Positions 44,583-53,207 of a stretch of 64,000 bases of DNA are shown here, in pieces (positions within the stretch are counted from its first letter, which is position 1; the number at the start of each line of letters is the position of its first letter). The position numbers were made by a program, and so were the translations under genes. Origin of the DNA: Bermanella sp034112345 (GTDB taxonomy: Bacteria; Pseudomonadota; Gammaproteobacteria; Pseudomonadales; Oceanobacteraceae); the NCBI GenBank assembly GCA_034112345.1, contig JAWUVN010000009.1, positions 1 to 64,000 of the forward strand, written 5' to 3'. A model generated the notes under the pieces. The model was not told the DNA's origin. It worked only from the letters and a program-made list of their open reading frames with translations, and did not search any database.

Positions 44583-45614
44583 ATGCAAAATGAAATCACC
44601 CGTGAGCAATTACTTCTTGATGAAAATGGCATCTTGTCTGAATCCGGATGGGCTAGGCAGCCTTTTTGGCAGTACAAGCGTTCTGCCATTCAATCTCCTT
44701 GGCATAGAATTAAAGAATGGGATTACTACTACGCGCTGAGTGATGACCTGCAAAAAGGAATTGCTATTACGGTAAGTGATTTAAGTTATGCCGGGTTTAT
44801 TGCTGTGTGTTGGCTGGATTTTGAAGCTGGTCGATTCGACCAGGCTGAAGTGGTTATTCCGCTCAGTAAGGGTGGTCTAGGGCTGGATGAGGACAGTGAG
44901 TCATCGCGTGTAGTTTATGAGCATAAAGACCTTTCTTTGCAGTATGAGGTAAAGGCAGGTATTCGCAAGCTGAGTGTGAGCGCGCCAAATATGGTTCACG
45001 GACAGGGCAAGGGGCTAAAGGCTCAGTTAACCTTTGAAAGCGAGCAGCGTGACTCTCTTAATATAGCCAGTCGCTGGGCTCAGCAGCCAAAAGCCTTTTA
45101 CTATAATCGCAAGGTTAACTGCATGAAAGTCACAGGCCGAGTGGTTGCGGGCGATCAGGCATTTGAGTTAACACCTGATAACGCTATGGGTGGTCTAGAT
45201 TGGGGGCGTGGCGTATGGACATATCGTAATCGCTGGTATTGGGCCAGTGCAAACGGACAGGTAGATGGCGTACCTTTCGGTTTGAATTTGGGGTACGGAT
45301 TCAGTGACCGTAGTCATGCCAGTGAAAATGTGGTCTTTTATGAAGGTAGTGCTCATAAACTCGCGGATATTGAGTTTCCATTTGATACATCGGATTACCA
45401 GGCGCCGTGGAAAACTAAAAGCTCTGATGGGCGCTTAGAGCTGCATTTCACGCCTGTCTTGGATCGCAATAGTTGCAGTAACTTACTTGTTATACAGAGC
45501 GAGCAGCATCAGGTGTTCGGCCACTTTAATGGGCGCTTTCAGTTGGATAGTGGGGATTGGATTACATTTGACCGCATACTGGGGTTTGCAGAAGATGTGT
45601 ACAACCGCTTTTGA
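44583..45614 (+). CDS. DUF2804 family protein
   Basis: A 343-residue protein of the DUF2804 family, function unknown. Seen features: an N-terminal segment with SPWHRIKEWDYYYALSDD, a beta-rich body, the conserved LDWGRGVWTYRNRWYWASANG (about 203-223, read in parts) and GLNLGYGFSDRSHASEN. Rich in Trp, Tyr and beta strand, without signal peptide or membrane helix. These features recall lipocalin/hydroxyneurosporene-synthase-like folds, but that is only a guess. It sits alone between fadD and sufE. Confidence 0.8.
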   Translation: MQNEITREQLLLDENGILSESGWARQPFWQYKRSAIQSPWHRIKEWDYYYALSDDLQKGIAITVSDLSYAGFIAVCWLDFEAGRFDQAEVVIPLSKGGLGLDEDSESSRVVYEHKDLSLQYEVKAGIRKLSVSAPNMVHGQGKGLKAQLTFESEQRDSLNIASRWAQQPKAFYYNRKVNCMKVTGRVVAGDQAFELTPDNAMGGLDWGRGVWTYRNRWYWASANGQVDGVPFGLNLGYGFSDRSHASENVVFYEGSAHKLADIEFPFDTSDYQAPWKTKSSDGRLELHFTPVLDRNSCSNLLVIQSEQHQVFGHFNGRFQLDSGDWITFDRILGFAEDVYNRF

Positions 45615-45676
45615 GGGCTTTGCATCCTAAGGTACTTGCCCGTAAAATGCGCTCAACTCCATGCTGAGAAAAACTC

Positions 45677-46120
45677 ATGTCCAGTCCTGAACACCTTATT
45701 TCTAGTCCATTTGGTACGAAAATTACACCGGAAGAGATAATTGATACGTTGAGCTTCTTTGATGGTTGGGAAGAGCGTTATAAATATATTATTGATTTGG
45801 GCAAAGAATTGCCGGTGATGGATGATTCACTTAAAACAGATGTTAACTTAATAGCCGGTTGTCAAAGTCAGGTGTGGATTGAGTCTTATAGCGTTGATAA
45901 TAAACTGTATTTTGATATGGCCAGCGATGCCTTCATCGTATCAGGTCTGTTAGCAGTGGTGCTTGCAGCGTATAACGGTAAGACTCCACAGCAGGTTTTA
46001 GAGTTTGATATAGAAGGCTTTTTTGGGAAATTAGACCTGTTGAAGCACCTAAGCCCTACTCGTGGGAATGGCCTACGGTCAATGGTAGCTAAAATTCGAG
46101 CCGTAGCTGGCGCTGCATAA
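45677..46120 (+). CDS. sufE: SufE-family sulfur acceptor
   Basis: A 147-residue SufE/CsdE protein. The sulfur-accepting cysteine is Cys62 in IAGCQSQVWIES, preceded by the family stretch FDGWEERYKYIIDLGKELP. SufE takes persulfide from SufS and passes it to SufB. It lies outside the suf operon, about 3.7 kb beyond sufT with fadD and a DUF2804 gene between. Since no csdA is near, it is the likely partner of the SufS encoded at 39774. Confidence 0.9.
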   Translation: MSSPEHLISSPFGTKITPEEIIDTLSFFDGWEERYKYIIDLGKELPVMDDSLKTDVNLIAGCQSQVWIESYSVDNKLYFDMASDAFIVSGLLAVVLAAYNGKTPQQVLEFDIEGFFGKLDLLKHLSPTRGNGLRSMVAKIRAVAGAA

Positions 46121-46195
46121 TTAATTGTCAGTGATGATGGTGGCCCCAAAACACTCGGTCAAAAAACAACCAGTGGTAATTTGGCGCAAATACCG

Positions 46196-46201
46196 TATAA
46201 T
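46196..46201 (+). promoter_or_regulatory. -10 element upstream of ndk
   Basis: A perfect TATAAT in the context CGTATAATCTGCGC, 47 bases before the ndk ATG; the same CGGTATAATCTGC context precedes ibaG. No good -35 is visible at 16-18 bases. Confidence 0.5.
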
Positions 46202-46247
46202 CTGCGCACCTTTTTTCGTACATTAATATTCCAATAGGAAAAATACC

Positions 46248-46673
46248 ATGGCCGTAGAACGCACTCTATCTATCATCAAGCCTGACGCAGTTGCTAAAAA
46301 CGTAATCGGTAAGATTTACAGCCGTTTTGAAGAAGCTGGTCTACAAGTTATTGCTTCTAAAATGGTTAACCTTTCTGACGAACTAGCTGGCGGTTTTTAC
46401 GCAGAGCACGCAGAACGTCCTTTCTTTAAAGATCTTGTTGGTTTCATGACTTCTGGTCCTGTAATGATTCAAGTATTAGAAGGCGAAGGCGCTGTTCTTA
46501 AAAACCGTGACCTAATGGGCGCAACTAACCCTAAAGAAGCTGAAGCTGGCACTATCCGTGCTGACTTCGCTGAAAGCATTGATGCTAATGCTGTTCACGG
46601 TTCTGACTCTGCTGAGTCTGCTGCACGTGAAATCAGCTACTTCTTCAAAGACGAAGAAGTTTGCGCACGTTAA
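46248..46673 (+). CDS. ndk: Nucleoside diphosphate kinase
   Basis: Moves the gamma-phosphate between nucleoside di- and triphosphates. 141 residues. The phosphorylated histidine is in NAVHGSDSAESA near residue 117, and RTLSIIKPDAVAKN begins the protein. AGGAAAAATACC precedes the ATG. The codons are uniform, as expected of a highly expressed gene. It is followed by two hairpins and then rlmN, an order common in gammaproteobacteria. Confidence 0.97.
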   Translation: MAVERTLSIIKPDAVAKNVIGKIYSRFEEAGLQVIASKMVNLSDELAGGFYAEHAERPFFKDLVGFMTSGPVMIQVLEGEGAVLKNRDLMGATNPKEAEAGTIRADFAESIDANAVHGSDSAESAAREISYFFKDEEVCAR

Positions 46674-46692
46674 TTTTAGCGTAACGCACATA

Positions 46693-46713
46693 GTACCAAG
46701 CCTAGCTTGGTAC
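46693..46713 (+). other. Perfect hairpin after ndk
   Basis: Arms GTACCAAGC and GCTTGGTAC around a CTA loop, 20 bases after the stop, without a T-run. Together with the next hairpin it may protect or end the ndk mRNA. Confidence 0.6.
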
Positions 46714-46719
46714 AGAAGG

Positions 46720-46754
46720 GGGCGGGAAGGGACTCAATACCCTCCGCCCTTTTT
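46720..46754 (+). terminator. Terminator of ndk
   Basis: GGGCGG pairs with CCGCCC, with inner GGG/CCC pairing and a bulge, followed by TTTTT. It lies 38 bases upstream of rlmN. Confidence 0.78.
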
Positions 46755-46791
46755 CCGTATTTAAGATGGTCATGTTTTAGTAGGTAATGCC

Positions 46792-47925
46792 ATGAGTGAT
46801 GAACAAAAAAAGGTCAATTTGCTGGGCCTAAGCCCTCAAAAAATGAAAGACTTTTTTGTGGAGTTGGGTGAAAAGCCTTTCCGCTCACAGCAGCTATTAA
46901 AGTGGATTCACCAAGTGGGCATCGAAGACTTTGACGACATGACAAATGTTAGTAAAGTCATGCGTGAAAAGCTTAAAGAAGTGGCTTGCGTTGAATATCC
47001 TGAAATTGTTTACCATGACATTTCAAAAGACGGTACCCAAAAGTGGGTGATGCGCATGCCTGGTGGTTCAAGCATCGAAACCGTATATATTCCAGAGGGT
47101 GAGCGCGGAACATTATGTGTCTCTTCTCAAATAGGCTGCTCGTTAGATTGCAGCTTTTGTTCAACCGGTAAACAAGGTTTTAACCGTGATTTATCTGTTG
47201 CCGAAATTATTGGTCAAGTTTACGTAGCGGCAAAAAGCTTTGATAAGCCGGGTGAGAAACGTGAACGTAAAATCACCAATGTGGTGATGATGGGGATGGG
47301 CGAACCGCTAATGAACTTTGATGCGGTTGTTGATTCTATGGATCTAATGATGGACGACTTTTGTTATTGCTTGTCTAAACGTCGCGTTACTCTTAGTACA
47401 TCGGGTGTAGTACCAAGGCTTTATGATTTAGCAAAAGTAAGTGAGGTATCTTTAGCGGTTTCGCTTCACGCGCCAAATGACGCATTGCGTGATCAGCTTG
47501 TGCCAATTAACAAAAAGTACCCAATTAAAGAATTAATGAAAGCCTGTAACCATTATATGGGTTCTTTACCTGATCGTCGTAAGCTAACCGTCGAATATAC
47601 CATGATGAATAAAGTAAACGATGAAATGGAGCATGCTGAAGAGCTTGCTGTGCTGTTAAAAGATACACCTTGTAAGATCAATCTTATACCGTTTAACCCA
47701 TTCCCAAATTCGGGTTATGAGCGACCAAGTAACAACCGTGTCTACAAGTTCAGAGACTATCTTCATTCTCAAGGTTATATTGTGACAATTAGGTCTACTC
47801 GCGGTGATGACATCGATGCTGCTTGTGGTCAATTAGTGGGCAATGTTGCTGATAGAACAAAGCGCAGTGGACGTTATATTAAGATGAATGACATCACTAA
47901 CGCCGCGCAAACGACAGAGTCGTAA
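46792..47925 (+). CDS. rlmN: 23S rRNA / tRNA adenine-C2 methyltransferase RlmN
   Basis: A 377-residue radical-SAM enzyme that methylates A2503 of 23S rRNA and A37 of some tRNAs. The [4Fe-4S]-binding CxxxCxxC is at Cys116, Cys120 and Cys123 (GCSLDCSFCSTG). The methyl-carrying cysteine near the C terminus is in IDAACGQL. Length and the start of the rlmN-pilF-ispG-hisS-yfgM-bamB-der series are typical. Confidence 0.96.
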   Translation: MSDEQKKVNLLGLSPQKMKDFFVELGEKPFRSQQLLKWIHQVGIEDFDDMTNVSKVMREKLKEVACVEYPEIVYHDISKDGTQKWVMRMPGGSSIETVYIPEGERGTLCVSSQIGCSLDCSFCSTGKQGFNRDLSVAEIIGQVYVAAKSFDKPGEKRERKITNVVMMGMGEPLMNFDAVVDSMDLMMDDFCYCLSKRRVTLSTSGVVPRLYDLAKVSEVSLAVSLHAPNDALRDQLVPINKKYPIKELMKACNHYMGSLPDRRKLTVEYTMMNKVNDEMEHAEELAVLLKDTPCKINLIPFNPFPNSGYERPSNNRVYKFRDYLHSQGYIVTIRSTRGDDIDAACGQLVGNVADRTKRSGRYIKMNDITNAAQTTES

Positions 47926-47934
47926 ATCGAACTT

Positions 47935-48708
47935 ATGAAAATAATAAAGCTGCCAATACTTGCGATCTTAATATTATCATTAAGCGCATGTATCACCGTA
48001 ACAGATAGTCGGTTTTCAAAAAACTCTAACCCAGATAAAGCGGCTGAAATCTATGTGGCTTTAGGGGTTGGTTATTTGGAATCTGGCGATACAGTGATGG
48101 CCAGAAAGAAAATTGAGCGCGCGTTAAAAATTGCACCTGACAGTGTATCAGCTCACAGCGCTATGGGTATGTATTGGAATGAACGTGGCGAATTGAAATT
48201 AGCAGAAAAGGAATTTGAGTATGCGCTGGATATTGATGAGGATCATAGTCCAACAAATTATCATTACGGTCGATTCATATTCGAGAAGAAACGTGCTGCT
48301 AGAGCATGCGAGTTATTGAGTAGGGCAGCCAATGATGTTGACTACGGAGTTCGAGTAGCTGCTTACGAAGATCTGGGGATTTGTTATATGGCGTTTAATG
48401 ATTCAAGTAAGTCCATTGACGCATTTGAAAAAGCATGGTCGCTTGACCCCAATAGTACAATTTCAGCGTTGCATCTAACCCAGTTGTATTTAGAGCGCAA
48501 AAGTATTCGTCCTGCTAAGCGCTGGTTTGAACGCTTAGAAGAAATTGTCAAAGATAAAAAACTTCCACATTCATCATCAACCTTGTATCTAGGATACCGT
48601 GTTGCTAAAGCAACACGTGATCGTAATATGCAGGCCAGTTATGCGTTTAAATTAAAAAAACGTTTCCCAGAATCTGATGAATACAAAAGCTTTAAGCGCG
48701 GTAAATAA
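47935..48708 (+). CDS. pilF: PilF/PilW-type TPR lipoprotein for type IV pilus assembly
   Basis: A 257-residue lipoprotein with signal peptide and lipobox LSAC (Cys19), then TPR repeats (about 40-235; for example ALGVGYLESGDTVMARKKIERAL). PilF is the pilotin that brings the PilQ secretin to the outer membrane. It starts 9 bases after rlmN, the usual place. In many relatives rodZ follows; here ispG comes directly after 8 bases. Confidence 0.88.
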   Translation: MKIIKLPILAILILSLSACITVTDSRFSKNSNPDKAAEIYVALGVGYLESGDTVMARKKIERALKIAPDSVSAHSAMGMYWNERGELKLAEKEFEYALDIDEDHSPTNYHYGRFIFEKKRAARACELLSRAANDVDYGVRVAAYEDLGICYMAFNDSSKSIDAFEKAWSLDPNSTISALHLTQLYLERKSIRPAKRWFERLEEIVKDKKLPHSSSTLYLGYRVAKATRDRNMQASYAFKLKKRFPESDEYKSFKRGK

Positions 48709-48716
48709 GTCCAGTT

Positions 48717-49835
48717 ATGAACAAGCAAGGTGAATCACCGATCATTCGTCGTACGTCTCGCCAAATAATGGTGGGCGATGTACCTGTGGGTGGCGATGCG
48801 CCAATTGCAGTGCAAAGTATGACAAACACTGAAACCTGTGACGTAGCAGCAACTGTTGCACAGATTCAGGCGCTTCAAGATGTGGGTGCAGATATTGTGC
48901 GTGTAAGTGTGCCGTCAATGGAAGCCGCTGAAGCATTTGGTGAGATTAAAAAGTTGGTTACTGTGCCTTTGGTAACGGATATTCATTTCGATTATAAAAT
49001 TGCTTTACGTGTTGCCGAGCTAGGCGCTGACTGCTTGCGAATCAACCCTGGAAATATCGGTCGAGAAGACCGTATTCGAGCGGTAGTAGATGCAGCTCGT
49101 CATAATGGAATTCCTATTCGCATTGGTGTGAATGCTGGATCGCTAGAAAAAGATTTACAGAAAAAGTACGGCGAACCAACGCCTAATGCATTGGTTGAAA
49201 GCGCCATGCGTCATATTGATATTTTAGATCGTATGAATTTCCCTGACTTTAAATTAAGTTTAAAAGCATCAGATGTATTCATGACAGTAGCAGCGTATCG
49301 CAAAATCGCATCTCAAATAGAGCAACCTTTACACCTAGGTATTACTGAAGCCGGCGGTCTACGCAGCGGTACAGTGAAAAGCTCTGTAGGACTAGGCATG
49401 TTATTAATGGATGGTATAGGCGATACATTACGAGTGTCTCTTGCTGCAGACCCAGTCCAAGAAATTAAAGTGGGTTTTGATATTTTAAAAAGCTTAAAGC
49501 TGCGCAGTAAAGGCATTAACTTTATAGCTTGTCCAAGTTGTTCGCGCCAGAATTTTGATGTAGTGAAAACCATGAACGAACTTGAAACCCGCGTAGAAGA
49601 TATTCTGACACCATTAGATGTTTCTGTAATTGGTTGTGTGGTGAATGGCCCTGGCGAAGCAAAAGAAACCGACCTTGGTTTAACTGGCGGTTCACCGAAC
49701 AATCTGATTTATGAAGACGGTACGCCATCAGGCAAGTTAGATAATGAAGGTTTGGTTGATAATTTAGAAAAAATGATTAGACGCAAGGTGGCTGAAAAAG
49801 AAGCCGCTGAAGCTTCGCTTATTATTAAGAGCTAA
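48717..49835 (+). CDS. ispG: 4-hydroxy-3-methylbut-2-enyl diphosphate synthase
   Basis: An Fe-S enzyme of the MEP isoprenoid pathway, 372 residues. The N-terminal TIM barrel starts with RRTSRQIMVGDVPVGGDAPI and VQSMTNT. The [4Fe-4S] cysteines are in ACPSCSRQ near 270 and GCVVNGPGEA near 305. The TAA stop falls inside the first unit of a 7-base tandem repeat. As a Fe-S enzyme it depends on the assembly operon upstream. Confidence 0.96.
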   Translation: MNKQGESPIIRRTSRQIMVGDVPVGGDAPIAVQSMTNTETCDVAATVAQIQALQDVGADIVRVSVPSMEAAEAFGEIKKLVTVPLVTDIHFDYKIALRVAELGADCLRINPGNIGREDRIRAVVDAARHNGIPIRIGVNAGSLEKDLQKKYGEPTPNALVESAMRHIDILDRMNFPDFKLSLKASDVFMTVAAYRKIASQIEQPLHLGITEAGGLRSGTVKSSVGLGMLLMDGIGDTLRVSLAADPVQEIKVGFDILKSLKLRSKGINFIACPSCSRQNFDVVKTMNELETRVEDILTPLDVSVIGCVVNGPGEAKETDLGLTGGSPNNLIYEDGTPSGKLDNEGLVDNLEKMIRRKVAEKEAAEASLIIKS

Positions 49836-49861
49836 GAGCTAAGAGCTAAGAGCTAAGAGCT
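49827..49861 (+). repeat. Short tandem repeat, AAGAGCT x5, overlapping the ispG stop
   Basis: Five perfect copies of the 7-base unit, followed by a degenerate copy AAAAGTT. The ispG TAA is in the first junction. Slippage would alter only the spacing to hisS (75 bases away), not the IspG protein. Confidence 0.92.
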
Positions 49862-49935
49862 AAAAGTTAAGCGTAAGATAAAGCGTAATACAGAATTAAA
49901 TTTAACGTACATCAATGTATGTGATAGGGATTAAA

Positions 49936-51216
49936 GTGGCACAAGATCAAATCAAAGCACTGATCGGCATGAACGATATACTTCCGGGTCAGACTCAAAT
50001 CTGGCGTTATCTGGAAGGCCAGGTGAAAGCAACACTTGATGGATTCGGTTACCAAGAAATTCGTATGCCTATCGTTGAAGAGACACGTCTTTTTAAGCGT
50101 TCTATCGGTGAAGTGACGGATATCGTTGAAAAAGAAATGTACACATTTACTCGCAGCGAACGCAGCTTAACGTTACGCCCTGAAGGCACTGCTAGTTGTG
50201 TGCGTGCTTGTGAAGAGCATCAGCTAATTGCAAATAATCAGCGTCAGCGTTTATGGTACATGGGGCCAATGTTCCGCTACGAGCGTCCGCAAAAAGGTCG
50301 TTACCGTCAATTCCATCAAATTGGTGTTGAGGCATTCGGCATGGCTACGCCAGATATCGATGCTGAATTAATTATCATGACCCATCAGTTATGGCAGCGT
50401 TTGAATATTCGCGACAAGGTTAGCTTGCAGCTGAATACACTGGGCAGCAATGAAGCCAGAGCAAGCTACAAAGCGGCTTTGGTTGATTACTTGTCTGAAG
50501 TGAAGGATCAGCTAGATGAGGATAGTCAGCGCCGATTGGGCACTAACCCATTACGTATTTTGGATAGTAAAAGTCAGAGCACACAAGTGCTTTTAAACGA
50601 TGCGCCAAACTTCTTTGATTATCTAGATGATGAATCAAAAGAACATTTTGATGAGCTTCGGGCACTTTTAGACGCGGTTGGCGTCACATATGAGATCAAT
50701 CCTCGCTTAGTTCGCGGATTGGATTATTACAGTAAAACCGTATTTGAGTGGGTGACCACTGAGCTGGGTTCTCAAGGTACTGTATGTGCCGGTGGTCGTT
50801 ATGATGGCTTAGTAGAGCAACTCGGTGGAAAACCAACACCTGCAGTTGGTTTTGCAATGGGCATTGAGCGCTTAGTTTTAATGCTAGAAGCACTAAATGC
50901 CGTGCCAGATGATGTTAACAAGTATTTAGATGTGTATCTTGTGTCTATGGGTAATGTAACATCAGCAGCCATGCAATTAGCCACAAAGTTGCGTGAAGCA
51001 CTGCCAAGCTTAAGGCTGCAAATGCACCTAGGTGGTGGTAACTTCAAAAAGCAAATGAAGAAAGCCAACGAAAGTGGCGCTCGCTTTGCTTTGATTCTAG
51101 GTGAAGATGAAGTGGCAGATGCTAAAGCCAGCATTAAAGATTTAAGAGAAAGTGGCGAACAAATTACACTAGAGCAAGATCAGATTGCCAACTGGCTAAC
51201 TGAACAATTGCGATAA
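49936..51216 (+). CDS. hisS: Histidine-tRNA ligase
   Basis: A class II aminoacyl-tRNA synthetase of 426 residues from GTG 49936. Motif 2 region GPMFRYERPQKGRYRQFHQ, the His-A motif GLDYYSKTVFEW, and AGGRYDGLVEQLGG are present, followed by the C-terminal anticodon-binding domain (about 330-426). The GTG is chosen over ATG 49915 because AGGGA lies 5 bases before it and the protein then starts like the family (VAQDQIKALIGMNDILP). Confidence 0.95.
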   Translation: MAQDQIKALIGMNDILPGQTQIWRYLEGQVKATLDGFGYQEIRMPIVEETRLFKRSIGEVTDIVEKEMYTFTRSERSLTLRPEGTASCVRACEEHQLIANNQRQRLWYMGPMFRYERPQKGRYRQFHQIGVEAFGMATPDIDAELIIMTHQLWQRLNIRDKVSLQLNTLGSNEARASYKAALVDYLSEVKDQLDEDSQRRLGTNPLRILDSKSQSTQVLLNDAPNFFDYLDDESKEHFDELRALLDAVGVTYEINPRLVRGLDYYSKTVFEWVTTELGSQGTVCAGGRYDGLVEQLGGKPTPAVGFAMGIERLVLMLEALNAVPDDVNKYLDVYLVSMGNVTSAAMQLATKLREALPSLRLQMHLGGGNFKKQMKKANESGARFALILGEDEVADAKASIKDLRESGEQITLEQDQIANWLTEQLR

Positions 51217-51267
51217 TATAACGAATAACTAATTAATCGATTAAGAATAAAAAGTGGGAGCTAACTC

Positions 51268-51912
51268 ATGAGCGAAATGCGCACAGAAGAAGAACAAATC
51301 GAAGCCATGAAAAAATGGTGGGAAGAAAACGGTAAGCAAACATTGGTTGCAGTTGTATTAGTTGCCGGTGGTTGGTTCGGTTTTAACCAGTATCAGGATA
51401 CACAGCGTGAAACGGCTGAAGCAGCGTCAGCTGTGTACCAAGAAATGTTGGTGCTTTCAGCAAGCGAAGCAGAAGCTGATCAAGGCCAGCGTGCTGTTTT
51501 ATTGGACAAACTTCAGTCTGATTTTTCTAGCACAGTGTATGCACAGTTTGCGGCACTATTTAAAGCCAAAGACGCAGTAGAAGCAGGTGATTTAGAGCTA
51601 GCTGAAAAAGAACTAACATCGGTTGTTGCCAATACACAAGACGAAGCATTATTGCATACAGCAACAGTGCGTCTTGCTCGTGTAATGCTTGCAGCTGGTA
51701 AAATAGATGATGCATTAGCGTTATTAGCAAATGATAAAACAGGTGCTTTTGAAGCTGAATATCAAGAAACAGCCGGTGATGCATTATTAGCTAAAGGCGA
51801 TAAAGACGCAGCACGCGATGCATACAGCAAAGCAGTGGTTGCCGCTCAGCGTATTGGTGCAAACAACCCTGTATTGCAAATGAAACTAGACGATTTGGCG
51901 GTAGCTAACTAA
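51268..51912 (+). CDS. yfgM: YfgM-family membrane protein (TPR, BamB-linked)
   Basis: A 214-residue protein with one membrane helix (about 24-42, TLVAVVLVAGGWFGF) and a periplasmic TPR-like domain. E. coli YfgM binds the SecYEG translocon with PpiD and helps hand over outer membrane proteins. The N-terminal text RTEEEQIEAMKKWWEENGKQ is diagnostic. It precedes bamB, whose ATG shares one base with its stop (TAATG). Confidence 0.9.
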   Translation: MSEMRTEEEQIEAMKKWWEENGKQTLVAVVLVAGGWFGFNQYQDTQRETAEAASAVYQEMLVLSASEAEADQGQRAVLLDKLQSDFSSTVYAQFAALFKAKDAVEAGDLELAEKELTSVVANTQDEALLHTATVRLARVMLAAGKIDDALALLANDKTGAFEAEYQETAGDALLAKGDKDAARDAYSKAVVAAQRIGANNPVLQMKLDDLAVAN

Positions 51913-53120
51913 TGCGACTGTTACTTGTTGCATTGCTTGTGAGCTTAGCGGCTTGTTCGAGCAATGATAAAAAAGATCAAGATATTGGGCCTAACGCACT
52001 GACTGATTTTGATAAAGAAATCAGTCTTACTACTGAATGGCGTGGCCAAGTTGGTAATGGATTAGGAAGTGCATTTGCGCGTTTGCAGCCAGCACTAAAA
52101 AATGATGTTTTATATGCAGCAAGTTCTGACGGAACTGTTCAGGCTTTGTCATTGGATAACGGCTCTGTAATTTGGGAGCAAAATTTTGATGTCGAAGTGA
52201 CTGCAGCAGTGGCAGTTGGTGAAAACAATGGTTACTTTGCCACGTCTAACGGAGAGCTGGTCGCTTTTGCATTATCAGACGGTTCTGAGGTTTGGCGCAG
52301 TAATGTTAAATCTGAAATGTTATCGGTGCCAGTAGAAGAGCAAGGCTTAGTTGCTGCGCAAACCATTGATGGTCACTTGTACGTTATTAATGCAAAAGAT
52401 GGCGTTATACAGTGGGGGTTTGATAGTAACTTACCAAGCTTGTCGTTACGTGGCACCTCGGCCCCTGTGTTTAAAGATGATTCTGTCATTGCGGGTTTTG
52501 CAAATGGTAAAGTGGTCGCCATTAATAAAAATGACGGCACCTTGTTATGGCAAGAGCGCATTGGTGTACCCGCAGGTCGCAGTGAATTAGAGCGTCTTGT
52601 AGATATCGATGGCAGCTTATTAGTCACGGATAATTTACTTTATGTTTGTGGCTACCAAGGACATATGGCAGCGATAGATTTAACCAGCGGTAAAATGGTT
52701 TGGAAGCGCGAAGCATCTTCATACCATGGACCAGCATCTGGTTTAGGCAATTTATATATAGTGGATGCCAATGACCATATTCAAGCAGTTGATGATCGCA
52801 GTGCATCTGATGTTTGGCAGCAAGTGGCCCTGAAAGGACGCCAGTTAAGCGAGCCAGTATTATTTGCTAATCATATTGCGGTAGCAGACTACGAAGGTTA
52901 CATCCATTTAGTTAAGCAGCTAGATGGCACAATTGTAGGTCGAGATAAAGTGACACGCCCAGCACTAGATTGGGTGCGAACCGGCAGTTATGCAATGAGA
53001 CATCCATCTAGAATGTTCTCACATGATCCAGGTATTAGAACTCGATTAATGGCAACTAATGATAAGTTAGTGGCGATTAATAACTCCGGTTTTGTAACGG
53101 TTTATAGCCTAGATCACTAA
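51912..53120 (+). CDS. bamB: BamB, beta-propeller lipoprotein of the BAM complex
   Basis: A 402-residue outer membrane lipoprotein with lipobox LAAC (Cys15). It has PQQ-like propeller blades, visible as repeats of the type DGTVQALSLDNGSVIWEQ and DGSEVWRSN and NDGTLLWQER. BamB supports BamA in inserting outer membrane beta-barrels. It sits between yfgM and der, as in E. coli. Confidence 0.95.
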   Translation: MRLLLVALLVSLAACSSNDKKDQDIGPNALTDFDKEISLTTEWRGQVGNGLGSAFARLQPALKNDVLYAASSDGTVQALSLDNGSVIWEQNFDVEVTAAVAVGENNGYFATSNGELVAFALSDGSEVWRSNVKSEMLSVPVEEQGLVAAQTIDGHLYVINAKDGVIQWGFDSNLPSLSLRGTSAPVFKDDSVIAGFANGKVVAINKNDGTLLWQERIGVPAGRSELERLVDIDGSLLVTDNLLYVCGYQGHMAAIDLTSGKMVWKREASSYHGPASGLGNLYIVDANDHIQAVDDRSASDVWQQVALKGRQLSEPVLFANHIAVADYEGYIHLVKQLDGTIVGRDKVTRPALDWVRTGSYAMRHPSRMFSHDPGIRTRLMATNDKLVAINNSGFVTVYSLDH

Positions 53121-53156
53121 TACGGCTACACTAAACGTAGTTGTGATATTTTAATT

Positions 53157-53192
53157 CATGGGTCTTAACTAGGTTAAGGCCCGTGTTTGTTT
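53157..53192 (+). terminator. Hairpin with T-rich tail directly upstream of der
   Basis: A 13-base stem (CATGGGTCTTAAC / GTTAAGGCCCGTG with two wobbles) around a TAG loop, followed by TTTGTTT. It ends 16 bases before the der ATG. It can terminate bamB transcripts or act as a leader hairpin for der. Confidence 0.72.
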
Positions 53193-53207
53193 ATAGAAAG
53201 AAGTCAA

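Noticed and set aside
49827..49861. CRISPR-like array
   Set aside because: Units of 7 bases without spacers and no cas genes; a simple tandem repeat.
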